Assembly (NCBI GenBank): GCA_031291415.1
Contig: JARLJB010000175.1
Location: forward strand, 62,001-126,000
Source of the DNA: Telmatospirillum sp.
GTDB lineage: Bacteria > Pseudomonadota > Alphaproteobacteria > Rhodospirillales > Magnetospirillaceae
Reading direction: 5' to 3'
DNA: 64,000 nt
The notes under the pieces: model-generated
What the model saw: the letters and a program-made list of their open reading frames with translations, nothing else
The model's database searches: none
What the model was told of the DNA's origin: nothing
Program-made: the position numbers and the translations under genes
Part shown: piece after piece, positions 62,667 through 64,000 of the stretch
How the letters are laid out: each line of letters begins with the position of its first letter
Numbering within the stretch: the stretch's first letter is position 1

Positions 62667-64000
62667 ATGAGGGCAAAATGGCCGAGCGCCACCCTGGTGT
62701 TGTCGGTGGTATTTATCCTCCATGCGGCCTGTGTTCTTGCCGCCTGGCTGTTCCTGACCTCTGAGGAACAGCCTTCCGGATCCGTGGCTTTGTCGCAATT
62801 CCTGTTTCTTGTTTTTGCCGCCACGGGTGCCCTGTTGTTCGGCGTCCTCGGCATCTTCCGAACAATCGTCGGCCGTCCGGCCAAGCGTCTTGGCATCGAT
62901 GTGGTTGCCATAGCCCATGCCGAGCGGTGTCAACCGGTCGAGGTGGAGCGTTACGCGTCCCTGGCCCGCGTGGCCGAGGCTATCAATATCCTGGTTGCCA
63001 AGTTCGTATCGGCGCGCGCCGAGGTGGGGCAGGCGGTGACGTCGGCCACCGCGACCGTGGAGACGGAGAAGGCGCGTCTTGCCGCCATTCTCAACGATCT
63101 GCACGAAGGCGTCGTCCTCTGCAATTTCAAGCATCAGGTGGTTCTATACAATCAGGCGGCTCTCAGACTCCTGCAGGTTGCCGGCGAGATGGGACTGGGG
63201 CGCCCTTTGTTCGGTCTGATCGCCAAGGAACCTGTACTGCACATTCTTGATGTTTTGATCCATCGCCCGCCAAGCGGCGTTGGAAGCGCTCCCTTTGTCA
63301 GCGGTTCGACCGACGGACGGGCCATATTGCAGGGGCGTATGAGTCTGGTGCGAACGCAAAGTGAGATCTCCGGATACGTTATCGCCTTCGACGACGTGAC
63401 GGAGAGTGTCTCGGCATTGGCCCGTCGTGACGCTTTGGTCCGCGAAACTATCGAATCCCTTCGTGGCCCGGTGTGCCTGCTCACCGATCCGAACGGCGAC
63501 TTTCCTGCGGCGGCGCGCGATATTGCGGCGGTCGTCGAGCATCTGACCGCGGATTATCGATCTCTGCTCACCGGTTGGTGGCCGATGACGGACATTCACT
63601 CGGCCGACCTTTTCGACTTTGTGATCCGCCGGCTTCATGGGTCCGGTCTCGCCGTCACGATGACCGGACTGCCCATCTGGTTGCATGGCGACAGCCACAC
63701 GCTGGTGCTGGCGATTGAGGCGCTGGTGCGCAATATCGCGGCCGGAACCGGGGCCAAAGCATTCGATGTCGGCGCCGTGTCCGATGGTCGGCATGGTTGG
63801 ATCTGCGTGTCCTGGCTGGGCGGGCGGATCGATGACGAATGCCTGAAGACTTGGCAAAGAGCAGTGGTTTCGTCGGCTTTGGGAGGAATGACGGTCGGTG
63901 ATGTCATGGGGCATCACACGCGCCAGGAGCTGATCGAGGAAAACCACGACGGGGAGGTTATGCTACGTATCGCGCTTTCCCTCGGTCGTGAGGGACAAGA
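62667..64000 (+). CDS. Membrane-anchored PAS-domain protein, truncated by the window end
   Basis: At least 444 residues; no stop before the window edge. Two transmembrane helices (about residues 9-29 and 39-62) are followed by a HAMP-like or coiled linker (about 80-135) and a PAS domain (about 137-255) starting LAAILNDLHEGVVLCNFKHQVVLYNQAALRLL. The following 190 residues have a kinase-like helical and ATPase-like layout without clear catalytic boxes (no HisKA His; SWLGGRIDDE in place of a G box). I recall similar N-termini on DNA polymerase III epsilon-type exonucleases in related bacteria, so an exonuclease domain may follow; this is a guess. GGGGAG precedes the ATG. Confidence 0.7.
   Translation, partial: MRAKWPSATLVLSVVFILHAACVLAAWLFLTSEEQPSGSVALSQFLFLVFAATGALLFGVLGIFRTIVGRPAKRLGIDVVAIAHAERCQPVEVERYASLARVAEAINILVAKFVSARAEVGQAVTSATATVETEKARLAAILNDLHEGVVLCNFKHQVVLYNQAALRLLQVAGEMGLGRPLFGLIAKEPVLHILDVLIHRPPSGVGSAPFVSGSTDGRAILQGRMSLVRTQSEISGYVIAFDDVTESVSALARRDALVRETIESLRGPVCLLTDPNGDFPAAARDIAAVVEHLTADYRSLLTGWWPMTDIHSADLFDFVIRRLHGSGLAVTMTGLPIWLHGDSHTLVLAIEALVRNIAAGTGAKAFDVGAVSDGRHGWICVSWLGGRIDDECLKTWQRAVVSSALGGMTVGDVMGHHTRQELIEENHDGEVMLRIALSLGREGQ

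Overview
The window looks like about 64 kb of chromosome from a free-living alphaproteobacterium, most likely in the Rhodospirillales. Coding DNA is GC-rich. Family-level hints are a GapR (DUF2312) nucleoid protein, a dctA-dctBD C4-dicarboxylate system with a sigma-54 promoter, a Rhodospirillum-type PHB depolymerase, RppH, LpxD and many cyclic-di-GMP proteins. I place it from gene content only; no 16S rRNA or other species marker is present. I see no tRNA, rRNA, CRISPR array, transposase or phage gene.

Layout. 1-2.4 kb: a PleD-like diguanylate cyclase lies between two diverged direct copies of a roughly 258-bp block that carries DnaA-box-like sequences, an AT-rich stretch and conserved palindromes. 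2.4-6.0 kb: a CoA-disulfide/persulfide reductase-rhodanese fusion is divergent from a BigR/SqrR-type persulfide-sensing repressor, followed by a nitronate monooxygenase-like gene. 6.3-12.2 kb: PHB depolymerase, a DUF1003 protein, small unknown genes, a periplasmic asparaginase and an orphan TRAP solute-binding protein. 12.3-21.7 kb: pirin and hydrolase-OsmC genes, a kinase/CheY/GGDEF-EAL operon, a second GGDEF-EAL protein and a PAP2 phosphatase. 21.8-26.4 kb: lipoprotein, malate synthase G and lactate permease. 26.9-31.2 kb: GST, two RluA-like pseudouridine synthases, ketopantoate reductase and an EamA exporter. 31.2-36.1 kb: a TetR-controlled RND efflux pair. 36.2-38.4 kb: RppH, a GlxA-type AraC regulator and an isochorismatase-like hydrolase. 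38.8-45.6 kb: dctA, dctB, dctD, then a two-gene partner-switching-like module (Cys-rich HATPase plus REC-PP2C). 45.7-51.2 kb: a four-gene unsaturated-uronide catabolic operon and an NhaD antiporter. 51.6-58.6 kb: LysR, LpxD, EamA, an MFS transporter divergent from a TetR regulator, and a degenerate EAL protein. 58.8-64 kb: N-formylglutamate amidohydrolase, GapR, a UDP-sugar epimerase, a family 3 solute-binding protein, a small conserved protein and a truncated membrane PAS protein.

Several parts fit together. Organic-acid use is covered by dctA/B/D, lactate permease, malate synthase and the TRAP binding protein. Cyclic-di-GMP turnover is covered by three GGDEF and/or EAL proteins plus one probably inactive EAL protein. 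The uronide operon at 45.7 kb and the TetR/MFS pair at 56.6 kb share a similar palindrome (TAACYA-AA-TRGTTA), which suggests one regulon. The most unusual structure is the duplicated DnaA-box block around the PleD-like gene.
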